Part shown: positions 45,547-53,858 of the stretch, piece by piece
Numbering within the stretch: position 1 is the first letter of the stretch
Layout of the letters: every line of letters starts with the position of its first letter
NCBI RefSeq assembly: GCF_014490445.1
Contig: NZ_JACTUZ010000006.1
Coordinates: forward strand, 30,337 to 94,336
Length of the DNA: 64,000 nucleotides
Direction of reading: 5' to 3'
Source of the DNA: Pseudoroseomonas ludipueritiae
GTDB lineage: Bacteria; Pseudomonadota; Alphaproteobacteria; Acetobacterales; Acetobacteraceae
Notes under the pieces: generated by a model
What the model saw: the letters and a program-made list of their open reading frames with translations, nothing else
Told to the model about the DNA's origin: nothing
The model's database searches: none
Program-made: the position numbers and the translations under genes

Positions 45547-46054
45547 ATGGACGGCACACACGCAGCGGCAGCAAGGGGAAATCCGTGTTCTGGCGTGTGG
45601 AAGGCATGGACTGCGCCTCGTAGGTCGCCAAGGTCGAGAGCGCCATGAGGCCGTTGCCTGGCGTCTCCGAGGTGTCCGTGAACCTCATGGCGGAGCGCCT
45701 GACGCTGCGCCTGGATCAGGGCGGGGCGGACCCCGCCAGCATCGACCGCTCGCGTGACCGGCACGGTGGACTGGCGTCAGGTCGCGCTGGGCAACGCGCG
45801 GGCGTGACGCTCTGAAGGGAGACCTCGCGGGCATCGCGCGGGCGCGGACGTTGTCGCGCGCGGTGATGCGGAACATTCGGCAGAACCTATTCCTCGCCTT
45901 CGTCTACAACTCACTCGGCGTGCCGCTGGCGGCGGGCGTGCTCTACCCGTTCACCGGGATGCTGCTCAGCTCAATCGTCGCCGCCCTGGCGATGGCGCTG
46001 AGCTCAGCGTCGGTTATCGGCAACGCCCTGCGGCTGCGGGCGGTGCGGCTTTAG
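45547..46054 (+). pseudogene. Decayed Cu-type P-type ATPase
   Basis: Three pieces of one ATPase are strung together. First is an HMA domain (WRVEGMDCAS, stop TAG at 45621, then VAKVESAMRPLPGVSEVSV). Second is a short mid-protein scrap ([16 protein letters not shown]). Third is the C-terminal end ([20 protein letters not shown] through [16 protein letters not shown], stop at 46054). The last two match the intact ATPase at 13665. Most of the core, including DKTGT and CPC, is deleted. It cannot be functional. Confidence 0.9.
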
Positions 46055-46156
46055 GCGCGGGGTTCGGAGCGCTTGCGGCCCCGGGCCGCAGGGCGCTTGA
46101 CCCTCCCACGACGGAGGGGCGCACAGTCCCGACGGCGCTGATTCCTGGAGGCCGAA

Positions 46157-46306
46157 ATGCCGCTCGCAAACCTCGAAGAGCAGGTACTGGCTGTGCTCAA
46201 GCGGGCCCTGGAGGAGGGCCGAGCGGAGGCGGCCGAGCACCTGCTGCGCGCCCTGGAGACGCTCTGCGAGGACGCGTCGCCGGGGTCGGCGCTGGCCGAC
46301 GCCTAA
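46157..46306 (+). CDS. Small helical hypothetical protein
   Basis: A 49-residue frame (MPLANLEEQVLAVLKRALE at the start, ending ALADA) has GGAGG seven bases upstream. The sequence is one amphipathic, Glu/Leu/Ala-rich helix (EEGRAEAAEHLLRALETLCE) with a single Cys. It might be a small partner for a membrane protein or a chance frame left beside the ATPase relic. No family recognised. Confidence 0.5.
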   Translation: MPLANLEEQVLAVLKRALEEGRAEAAEHLLRALETLCEDASPGSALADA

Positions 46307-46344
46307 CGCGCACTGGCGGCTCCTCGGCGGAGCCGCCGTCGCCG

Positions 46345-46974
46345 TCACCCCGGTCGGGCCCGGCCCTCGTAGATGAAGGTGAGCGGCTTCGGGCCCGGCA
46401 GATAGCCGGTCTTCAGGTCGTCCACCCGGAACCCGGCTGCCAGGACGAGGTCGTCCATATTGCGGTTCAGATGGCAGCCTCCTGTGACGCGCTTCCAGGC
46501 GGGCGTCAGGCGGTCCTGCCACCAGCGGACACCCGGGTCCGGCGCGAGGCCGTGCTCCACGAACAGCAGCGCGCCGCCGGGCCGTAGGACGCGGCGCGCC
46601 TCCCGCAGCGCCGCGGCGGGATCGCCGACGCTGCACATTGTCCAGGTGGTCACCACGGTGTCGACGCTGCGGTCGCCCAAGGGCAGTCGCTCGCCCGCCG
46701 CCTCGACCAACTCGACCGGGACGCGTCCGCCCCGGGACCGTGCCTCCGCCATTCGCAGGAGCGCGGGCGACGGATCGATCCCGACGACGGAGGTCACGTC
46801 CGGGCCGTAGAAACCGAGGTTCAGGCCGGAGCCGACGCCGAGCTCCAGCACCCGTCCCGAGGCGGCGAGCCCGACCCGCTGGCGGAAGGGCACGAGTTCG
46901 CGGTTCCGCATGGCGAGCGCGAGCAGCCGGGGAAGGACGAAGCGTTCGTACACACCCATCGCGGAGCCCTTCAT
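46345..46974 (-). CDS. Class I SAM-dependent methyltransferase
   Basis: This 209-residue protein has the SAM-binding motif VLELGVGSGLNLGF, then VVGIDPSPALLRMA and GGALLFVEHGL. Family relatives act on lipids or small thiol compounds and are often annotated near metal genes. It lacks the conserved Cys set of the arsenite methyltransferase ArsM. The start at 46972-46974 is chosen because it shares ATGA with the upstream gene. A Met five codons later is the alternative. Confidence 0.82.
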   Translation of the reverse strand: MKGSAMGVYERFVLPRLLALAMRNRELVPFRQRVGLAASGRVLELGVGSGLNLGFYGPDVTSVVGIDPSPALLRMAEARSRGGRVPVELVEAAGERLPLGDRSVDTVVTTWTMCSVGDPAAALREARRVLRPGGALLFVEHGLAPDPGVRWWQDRLTPAWKRVTGGCHLNRNMDDLVLAAGFRVDDLKTGYLPGPKPLTFIYEGRARPG

Positions 46975-47510
46975 CCCCGTCCGGCGCCGGAGATCAGGCC
47001 GAACGCCACGGCGGGGAAGCCGCTGACTTCCCTGATGACGCGGTAGGCCACTCCCGTCCCGGCCAAATGCCGAGACGACCGCCAGGGCCGAACAGGCTCG
47101 GCACGCCGCGCACGCGCGGCAACATTGAAGTCGAGAGGCCCTGGCCGACTTCCCGGCCGGAAGTGTCGGCGTTGGCCACCGGACCACTGGCTCTCGCGGA
47201 CGACGGCGTTCAGCCATTCGCTGAAGGCGGTGTAGCCGAGCCCGAACGCCACGGTGAGCGCGGCGACCGCCCCGAACCGCCGGACGGGCCAGTCCCGGTG
47301 CCCGGCGAGCACGAGGCCGAGGCCGCGGGCGAGCGAGGCGAGCGCGATGAGGAGGTCGCCGAGGACCACCGCGAACAGCTTTTCTCCCGCGGTCCCGGTA
47401 CGCCAGAGCGTGTAGAGCGGGAGGTGGGCCGCCTCCCGCGCGAGGTCGCCCGCGGCGACGGTCAGCAGGTGGACGCGCATCGCGGAGAGCCAGTTCGGAT
47501 AGCCGGTCAC
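46971..47510 (-). CDS. Small membrane protein of unknown function
   Basis: This 179-residue frame is started by GTG at 47508-47510 with AAGGAG upstream. The first 110 residues hold three hydrophobic helices (LFAVVLGDLLIALASLARGL, AAVAALTVAFGLGYTAF). The last 70 residues are Arg-rich and unlike a membrane protein, so a frameshift inside the gene near 47190 is possible. It couples to the methyltransferase by ATGA. Family not recognised. Confidence 0.55.
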   Translation of the reverse strand: MTGYPNWLSAMRVHLLTVAAGDLAREAAHLPLYTLWRTGTAGEKLFAVVLGDLLIALASLARGLGLVLAGHRDWPVRRFGAVAALTVAFGLGYTAFSEWLNAVVRESQWSGGQRRHFRPGSRPGPLDFNVAARARRAEPVRPWRSSRHLAGTGVAYRVIREVSGFPAVAFGLISGAGRG

Positions 47511-47572
47511 AAGCTTCAGCTCCTTCCGGGGAGCTCCCGCCGCCCATGCCTTGGGCGGCGGGAGCCGTTCGG

Positions 47573-47866
47573 TCAACCGTGGTCGGGCTGCGTGTCGCGC
47601 GGGGCGGACGGGGAGCGCTGCATGCCCTCCATCATCCGGTTGCAGTTCTCCATCATGCGGTTCATCTGCTCTGGGTCCATCCGGCCCATCATCCCGCCGT
47701 GACCCATCATGCCACCCCGTCCCATCATGCCCTGGTCGGGAGCGTGCTGCGGTGTCTGGGCCTGCGGCGTCTGGGCTTGGCTTCCCTGCGCGAGGGACGC
47801 TCCGGCGCCGACGGCAGTGGCGAGCACGGCCGTGGCGGCGGCCATGGAAATGCGCTTCGTCATCAT
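47573..47866 (-). CDS. Exported Met-rich protein
   Basis: This 97-residue protein has a signal peptide (ISMAAATAVLATAVGAGASLAQ). The mature part is Gln/Met-rich (QGMMGRGGMMGHGGMMGRMD, then MMENCNRMMEGM) with one Cys, a composition suited to Cu(I) binding. AAGGAGACCAGAC precedes the ATG at 47864-47866. It resembles the Met-rich lipoprotein at 17034 in composition only. Confidence 0.75.
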   Translation of the reverse strand: MMTKRISMAAATAVLATAVGAGASLAQGSQAQTPQAQTPQHAPDQGMMGRGGMMGHGGMMGRMDPEQMNRMMENCNRMMEGMQRSPSAPRDTQPDHG

Positions 47867-47928
47867 GTCTGGTCTCCTTGAACGCGGTTCTGGCGCAGGC
47901 GGCGCCTTCGGAACCGCAGTTGCACACG

Positions 47929-48264
47929 TCAGTAGGACGGGCCGCCGTCTGGGCTCGGGGCGATGCCCGGCTTTGCCAGGGCGCTCCCGTCGGAGCCGCC
48001 GTGGCCCTTCATGCACAGCGCCATCATCACGGCGCAGGGCAGGGTGTAGAGCAGCGGCAGCACCGCCGCCGCTCCGAGCCAAGCCCATCCGGCCAGGAGG
48101 CCGGTCGCCGCGATCGCGGCCGCCAGGATGAGGAGGCCACCGCGCCCGCGCAGGAACGCTGGAGCATGGGCCCAGACGGCGGAAAGCCTCGATGGTCGGC
48201 CGCCGTCGTCGCGCGGGACGGGCGCGCTCAGGGCGAGGTCCCGCGTGGGGGTGGAGGTGTTCAT
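47929..48264 (-). CDS. Small two-helix membrane protein (DUF2933-like)
   Basis: This 111-residue protein has two hydrophobic segments (GLLILAAAIAATGLLAGWAW and VLPLLYTLPCAVMMALCMKG). The second one carries Cys and Met followed by HGG, as in DUF2933 proteins. The N-terminal 40 residues are soluble. It lies between two exported small proteins in a leftward set upstream of nothing else metal-specific. Copper linkage is inference. Confidence 0.6.
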   Translation of the reverse strand: MNTSTPTRDLALSAPVPRDDGGRPSRLSAVWAHAPAFLRGRGGLLILAAAIAATGLLAGWAWLGAAAVLPLLYTLPCAVMMALCMKGHGGSDGSALAKPGIAPSPDGGPSY

Positions 48265-48429
48265 CTCTCGAATCCGTTCGCTGTGCCGCGTGGCGCGGCG
48301 TGTGAGAGTGGGCGCCCCGGGGAACCGGTGGCGCGTCTCGGCCCGCAGCGTCCGCGTGGCCCGGGCGTGGCGCGCCGGATCGGGCGGACGGCGTCCGACC
48401 GGAACTGCCCAAGTGGGCGGCCCCGGCGG

Positions 48430-48894
48430 TCAGGCGACCCGGATGGGAGGATCGAGGATGGGTTTGATGGACAGCCCCTCGCGCGCGTCGGCGGCGGCCC
48501 CATAGGCGACCGCGATCCAGGTCAGCGGCCCCGACGCCGAGAGCGCGGGGGCGGGCAGGCTGACGAGGGAGGCGCAGCCGATTGCGTCGATGCAAGCGGG
48601 CGTCATCTTGCAAGGTGCAGGTGCCTGGGCGTCGCCGGAGGAAGCCTGGTGCTCCGTGTTGGCCATGTGCATCGTGTCGCACGGGACCGCGGAGCTCGCC
48701 TGGACTGCTGGCGCCCCGATGAGTGCGACGGCGACCAGGATGGCCAGCAGCGGCCTGAAAAGGCGGAGCACCATGGCTGCCACCTGGGCAGAGGGTGCGA
48801 GCGGTTCAAGGCACCGGCCGATGGCCGCCCGCCCTTCGGCTGGACACGCCGACGCCGCGAAGGGCATCCCATGCGGGATCCTGGAACCGCTCAT
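48430..48894 (-). CDS. Exported Cys/Met-containing protein (Cus-associated)
   Basis: A 154-residue frame starts at ATG 48892-48894 with a strong AGGAGG. An inner ATG at 48774 would give 114 residues with a normal N-terminal signal (LLAILVAVALIGAPAVQA), and is equally likely. The mature part has PCDTMHMANTEHQ, then APCKMTPACIDAIGCAS and a C-terminal PILDPPIRV. The same pattern (PCKDxxPGCMTDFGC, VEPPIHF) occurs in the protein at 55764, so the two are paralogues flanking cusCBA. Confidence 0.68.
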   Translation of the reverse strand: MSGSRIPHGMPFAASACPAEGRAAIGRCLEPLAPSAQVAAMVLRLFRPLLAILVAVALIGAPAVQASSAVPCDTMHMANTEHQASSGDAQAPAPCKMTPACIDAIGCASLVSLPAPALSASGPLTWIAVAYGAAADAREGLSIKPILDPPIRVA

Positions 48895-49137
48895 TCGGAC
48901 CTCCTGCGGCCACGGGGCGACGCCCACCGACGGCCACGAGACTGGACCGGCGGCGCGAGGTGAAATGCCGTGCGCTTCCAGCTTCGATGCGCCGCGCACA
49001 TCTCGGCCTTCCGTCGTCGGCCATGCCGTCCTCCGTGCCGGTCCTGCGACCGCGGCAGGAGCATCCGGCCTTCCCACCTGGCAAGGTCAACAGGGCTTCG
49101 TGGCGGCCACGTGTTCGTGTCCCCGACGGCGGCAACC

Positions 49138-52100
49138 TCATTCCGCCGCCCTCGCCAGCGGTTGCGCCCCATGAGCCGTCGCCGCCTCGGCCCGAGGCAG
49201 GCCCCATCCCTTGACCAGGCCGTAGATCGCCGGGATCACCAGAAGGGTCAGCACGGTCGAGGACACCATGCCGCCGACCATGGGGACGGCGATGCGCTGC
49301 ATGAGTTCCGAGCCCGTGCCGGTGCTCCAGAGGATGGGCAGCAACCCTGCCATGATGGCGGTCACGGTCATCATCTTGGGCCGCACCCGCTCGACCGCGC
49401 CCTCCATGATGGCGTGGCGCAGATCCTCCCGCGTCAGGCGCCGCCCTTCAGCCCGGCAATGCTCCCCGACTGCGGCGAGGGCGTGGTCCAGGTAGATCAG
49501 CATGATGACGCCGGTCTCTGCCGCGACCCCGGCGAGCGCGATGAACCCGACCGCGACGGCGACCGACATGTTGAAGCCCATCAGGAACATGAGCCAGACG
49601 CCCCCGACGAGCGCGAAAGGCACCGAGAGCATGACGATGAGCGTCTCGGCCAGGCGCCCGAAGTTCAGGTAGAGCAGCACGAAGATGATGAGCAGCGTGA
49701 CCGGCACGACGATGGCCAGCTTGGCCTTGGCGCGCTGCATGTACTCGAACTGGCCGCTCCATTCGAGGTGGTAGCCGGGCGGCATCTGGACCCGCTCGGC
49801 CACGGCACGCTGCGCGTCGGCCACGTAGCCGCCGATGTCGCGGCCGTGCATGTCAACATAGACGTAGTTCACCAGCTGGGCGTTTTCCGTCCGGATGGTC
49901 GGCGGACCGCGCCGTAGCTGGACGGTCGCCAACTGCCCCAGGGGAATGGCGGCGCCCTGCGTGTTCTGCACGAGGACCTGCGCCGCGATTCCCTGCGGGT
50001 CGCTGCGGAGACCGCGCGGGTACCGCACGTTGACCGTGTAGCGTGCGCGACCCTCCACGGTGGTAGTGACCGGCTCGCCTCCAAGGGCGGTCGCTATGGT
50101 TTCCTGGAGGTCGCCGACCATCAGGCCGTGCCGCGCCAGAGCCGCCCGGTCGGGTTCGACCTCCAGGTAGTATCCGCCCTCGACCCGCTCGGCGAAGGCG
50201 CTGGTCGTCCCGGGCACCGTTCGGACGGCGGCCTCCACCTCGCGGGACAGCCGGTCGATGCCCGCCAGGTCCGGCCCGTAGACCTTGACGCCCACCGGGG
50301 TGCGGATGCCGGTCGAGAGCATGTCGGTGCGGGCCTTAATGGGCATGGTCCAGGCGTTGCTGACCCCGGGCATCCGGAGCGCCGCGTCCATCTCGGCAAT
50401 CAGGGAATCCACGGTGACGCCCGGCCGCCACTCGCTCTCCGGCTTGAGGTTGATGATGGTCTCGAACATCTCGGTCGGTGCCGGATCCGTCGCGGTCGCC
50501 GCGCGGCCCGCCTTGCCGTAGACGCTCGCCACTTCAGGAAAGCTCCGGATCACCCGGTTCTGCGTCTGCAGGAGCTCGGCCGCCTTGGTGACGGACAGCC
50601 CGGGCAGGCTGACCGGCATGTACATTAGCGTCCCCTCGTTCAGGGTCGGCATGAACTCGCTGCCGAGGCGCGCCAGGGGCCAAGCGCTCGCGCCGACTGC
50701 GATGACCGCGACCAGGATCGTCAGCGTCTTGGCCCGGAGGACGCCTGCGATCAGGGGGCGATAGAGCCAGATGAGCAGCCGGTTCACCGGGTTGCGGCGC
50801 TCCGGCATGATGCGGCCGCGGACGAACAGCACCATCAGCACCGGCACCAGGGTCACCGACAGCAGCGCGCCCGCCGCCATGGCGAAGGTCTTGGTGAAGG
50901 CGAGCGGCCGGAACATCCGCCCCTCCTGATCCTCCAGCGTGAAGACCGGCAGGAAGGAAACGGTGATGACGGCCAGGCTGAAGAACAGCGCGGGGCCGAC
51001 CTCGACCGCGGCCTCTGTCAACACCTGCACCCGGGACGCCCTCGGTTCCGCCTGCTCGAGCCGCTTGTGGGCGTTCTCGATCATCACGATGGCCGCGTCG
51101 ACCATGGCGCCGAGCGCGATGGCGATGCCGCCGAGCGACATGATGTTCGAGCTCAGCCCGAGCAGGTGCAGCAGCGTCATGGCGATGAGCACGCCGACCG
51201 GCAGCATCAGGATGGCCACGAGCGCGCTGCGGACATGCAGAAGGAAAACCACGCAAACCACCGCGACGATGAGGCTCTCCTCGAGGAGCGTGTGCTTCAG
51301 CGTCTCGATGGCCCGTTCGATCAGCGCGGAGCGGTCGTAGACGGAGGAGACGGTCACCCCATCAGGCAGGCTGCCTGCGATCTCGGCGATCCGGCGCTTG
51401 ACGCTATCGATGACGGAGAGCGCGTTCTGCCCCTCGCGCTGGAGCACAACGCCGCTGACCACCTCGCCCTCGCCGTTCAGCTCGGTGATGCCGCGGCGCT
51501 CCTCGGGGCCGAGCTCCACCCGGGCGACGTCGCGGAGCAGGACGGGAACCCCGTTCTGCATAGCGAGGACGATCTGCTCGATGTCCGGGATGCCTCGCAG
51601 GTAGCCGCGTCCGCGGACCAGGTACTCCGTCTCGGACATCTCGACCGAACGGCCGCCGACGTCGCGGTTGCTGGCGCGGATGGCCTCGGTGATCCGCGAG
51701 AGCGGGATGCGGTACGCCTGCAGGCGCTGGGGGTCGACGACCACCTGGTACTGCTGGACGAAGCCGCCGACGCTGGCCACCTCGGCCACGCCGTCGGCCC
51801 GGGCGAGCTGGTAGCGAAGGAACCAGTCCTGGACGGACCGCAGCTCGGCCAGGGTACGCTGCGCCCCCGTGACAACATACTGGTAGACCCAGCCCACGCC
51901 GGTGGCGTCCGGCCCCAGCGACGGCGTCACGCCTTCCGGGAGGCGCCGTGCAGCTTGGCTGAGGTACTCGAGCACCCGGCTGCGGGCCCAGTAGAGGTCG
52001 GTGCCGTCCTCGAAGACCACGTAGACGAAGGACGAGCCGAAAAAGGAGAAACCGCGGACCGTCTTCGACCGCGGGACGGTCAGGAGGGCCGTGGTCAAGG

Positions 52101-52302
52101 GATAGGTGACCTGGTCCTCGACTACCTGCGGCGCCTGGCCCGGGTAGTCGGTGTAGACGATGACCTGGACGTCGGAGAGGTCCGGGACGGCGTCCAGCGG
52201 CGTGTTGCGGACAGCCCAGATGCCAGTTCCGATCAGGAACAGGGTCGCGAGCAGCACCAGGAAGGGGTTGGCCACCGACCAACGGATGACGCGGGCGATC
52301 AT
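49138..52302 (-). CDS. cusA: CusA/CzcA-type heavy-metal RND efflux pump
   Basis: This 1054-residue RND transporter has 12 helices and two large periplasmic loops. The CusA-type Met region (NAWTMPIKARTDMLSTGIRT) indicates monovalent metal (Cu/Ag) export. Other landmarks are SLGGIAIALGAMVDAAIVMIE and the C-terminal GMVSSTVLTLLVIPAIYGL. The ATG at 52300-52302 overlaps the cusB stop by four bases. It takes copper from the periplasm and cytoplasm and drives it out through CusC. Confidence 0.94.
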   Translation of the reverse strand: MIARVIRWSVANPFLVLLATLFLIGTGIWAVRNTPLDAVPDLSDVQVIVYTDYPGQAPQVVEDQVTYPLTTALLTVPRSKTVRGFSFFGSSFVYVVFEDGTDLYWARSRVLEYLSQAARRLPEGVTPSLGPDATGVGWVYQYVVTGAQRTLAELRSVQDWFLRYQLARADGVAEVASVGGFVQQYQVVVDPQRLQAYRIPLSRITEAIRASNRDVGGRSVEMSETEYLVRGRGYLRGIPDIEQIVLAMQNGVPVLLRDVARVELGPEERRGITELNGEGEVVSGVVLQREGQNALSVIDSVKRRIAEIAGSLPDGVTVSSVYDRSALIERAIETLKHTLLEESLIVAVVCVVFLLHVRSALVAILMLPVGVLIAMTLLHLLGLSSNIMSLGGIAIALGAMVDAAIVMIENAHKRLEQAEPRASRVQVLTEAAVEVGPALFFSLAVITVSFLPVFTLEDQEGRMFRPLAFTKTFAMAAGALLSVTLVPVLMVLFVRGRIMPERRNPVNRLLIWLYRPLIAGVLRAKTLTILVAVIAVGASAWPLARLGSEFMPTLNEGTLMYMPVSLPGLSVTKAAELLQTQNRVIRSFPEVASVYGKAGRAATATDPAPTEMFETIINLKPESEWRPGVTVDSLIAEMDAALRMPGVSNAWTMPIKARTDMLSTGIRTPVGVKVYGPDLAGIDRLSREVEAAVRTVPGTTSAFAERVEGGYYLEVEPDRAALARHGLMVGDLQETIATALGGEPVTTTVEGRARYTVNVRYPRGLRSDPQGIAAQVLVQNTQGAAIPLGQLATVQLRRGPPTIRTENAQLVNYVYVDMHGRDIGGYVADAQRAVAERVQMPPGYHLEWSGQFEYMQRAKAKLAIVVPVTLLIIFVLLYLNFGRLAETLIVMLSVPFALVGGVWLMFLMGFNMSVAVAVGFIALAGVAAETGVIMLIYLDHALAAVGEHCRAEGRRLTREDLRHAIMEGAVERVRPKMMTVTAIMAGLLPILWSTGTGSELMQRIAVPMVGGMVSSTVLTLLVIPAIYGLVKGWGLPRAEAATAHGAQPLARAAE

Positions 52303-53858
52303 GGCCGCTGCCCCTCCTGCTGTGTGGGCGCCGGAGGTGCCGCGAAGGTCTGCAGCGCAGCCCTCAGGTTGCTCTCGGCGTCGATCAGGAAGTTGGCGCC
52401 GACCACGACCCGCTCGCCCGCCTTGATTCCTTGCCGGATCTCCACCAGGCCGTCGGCCCGGCGGCCTGTCTGGACGGAGCGCGGCTCGTAGCGGCCCGGG
52501 GCGCGCTCCACGAGCACGGCCTGCCGCGTGCCGCTGTCGAGCACCGCGGAGTCCGGGACCGCGACCATGGGGGTGGAGCCCAGGGGTGCCGCGATCTCCA
52601 CCGTCGCATACATGTCTGGCTTGAGCAGTTGCTCCGGGTTGAGGATCTCGATCCGCACCCTGGCCGTGCGCGTGGCCGCGTTCAGGGTCGGGTAGACGAA
52701 GGTGACCTTTCCGGTGAACCGCCGGTCTGGGTAGGCAGTCAGGCCGATGCTGGCCTCCTGGCCAGGTCCGACAAGACCCAGGTCCTGCTCGAAGACATCG
52801 GCGAGCAGCCAAACGGTCGAGAGGTCGCCGATGCGGAAGAGCGTCTCGCCGGGCGCGAAGCGCATGCCCTGCAACGCCGCCTTCTCCAGGACGACGCCGT
52901 CCATCGGCGAGGTCAGCGTGAGCGTGCGGGCGACGGTGCCGGTGCGCCGCAGGCGGGCGACCTCCTCCTCCGGGAGATCGAAATTGCGCAGCCGCGCCAG
53001 GGCGGCCGCGGCGACGCCTGCGTCCAATCGGCGGGCCACGACGTACTCCTGCTCGGCGAGCGCCAAGTCGGGGCTGTAGACCTCGAACAGCGGCTGGCCA
53101 CGGCGCACCGGCTGGCCTGTCTCGTTGACGAGCAGCCGCTGGATCCAGCCCTCGAAGCGGGGAGAGACGACCACGAGGCGCCGCTCGTCGACGGCGATCG
53201 TGCCGACCGCCCGGATGGAGCGGGTCATCGTGCGCTCGGTCGCCAAAGCGGTGCGGACGCCGAGCATCTGCACCCGTTCCGGGCTGACGGTGACGGTGCC
53301 CGCGGGCTGGTTGGCCTCGTCCTCGTAGACGGGGATGTAGTCCATCCCCATCGAGTCCTTCTTGGGCACCGGTGAGGTGTCGGGCAGGCCCATCGGGTTC
53401 CGGTAGTAGAGGATGCGCCCACGGCCCCCGGCCGACGAGGGTGCGGGCGCCGGAGCGGGACCGGGGGCACCGGCGTCCTCGTAGACGGGGACGAAGCCGC
53501 GTCCGTCGGCGCTTTTCCTTGGGACGGCGGAGTACTCGGGCCTGCCGGACGGGTCCTGGTAGTAGAGCGGCGGCCGCGCCGGTGACGCGGGGGGCGCCGC
53601 CGATGCCGCAGGCGTTTGGTCGCCTTCCTCGTAGACCGGCACGTAGTCGCGGCCTTGTTCGTCCTTCTTTGGTGCCGGTGAGAAATCGGTGCCGGAGGGA
53701 GCCTGGTAATAGAGGGGTTGCCGCGCGGCGGGCGGCTGCTGCGCCACTGCGGCGCCGGTGACCAGTCCGCGGGGCTGGCCACCGGCGAGCCAGAGAACGC
53801 CCAGAGCGGCGGCTGTCGCGAGCGCGCCTGAGGCCAGGAGGATGCGGGGCGCGCTCAC
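52299..53858 (-). CDS. cusB: CusB-type membrane fusion protein with three metal-binding-like repeats
   Basis: This 519-residue periplasmic adaptor starts at GTG 53856-53858 (GTGA overlap with cusC). After an N-terminal anchor, three related segments (residues about 47-77, 96-127 and 149-180) follow the pattern LYYQ-PSG then PAPKKDEQGRDYVPVYEE. They correspond to the heavy-metal-binding domain usually containing CPMHP and CGM, but the Cys are gone and only Met and acids remain. The lipoyl/barrel hairpin domains follow (VGTIAVDERRLVVVSPRFEG). CusB normally passes Cu(I) to CusA through Met residues. Confidence 0.93.
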   Translation of the reverse strand: MSAPRILLASGALATAAALGVLWLAGGQPRGLVTGAAVAQQPPAARQPLYYQAPSGTDFSPAPKKDEQGRDYVPVYEEGDQTPAASAAPPASPARPPLYYQDPSGRPEYSAVPRKSADGRGFVPVYEDAGAPGPAPAPAPSSAGGRGRILYYRNPMGLPDTSPVPKKDSMGMDYIPVYEDEANQPAGTVTVSPERVQMLGVRTALATERTMTRSIRAVGTIAVDERRLVVVSPRFEGWIQRLLVNETGQPVRRGQPLFEVYSPDLALAEQEYVVARRLDAGVAAAALARLRNFDLPEEEVARLRRTGTVARTLTLTSPMDGVVLEKAALQGMRFAPGETLFRIGDLSTVWLLADVFEQDLGLVGPGQEASIGLTAYPDRRFTGKVTFVYPTLNAATRTARVRIEILNPEQLLKPDMYATVEIAAPLGSTPMVAVPDSAVLDSGTRQAVLVERAPGRYEPRSVQTGRRADGLVEIRQGIKAGERVVVGANFLIDAESNLRAALQTFAAPPAPTQQEGQRP

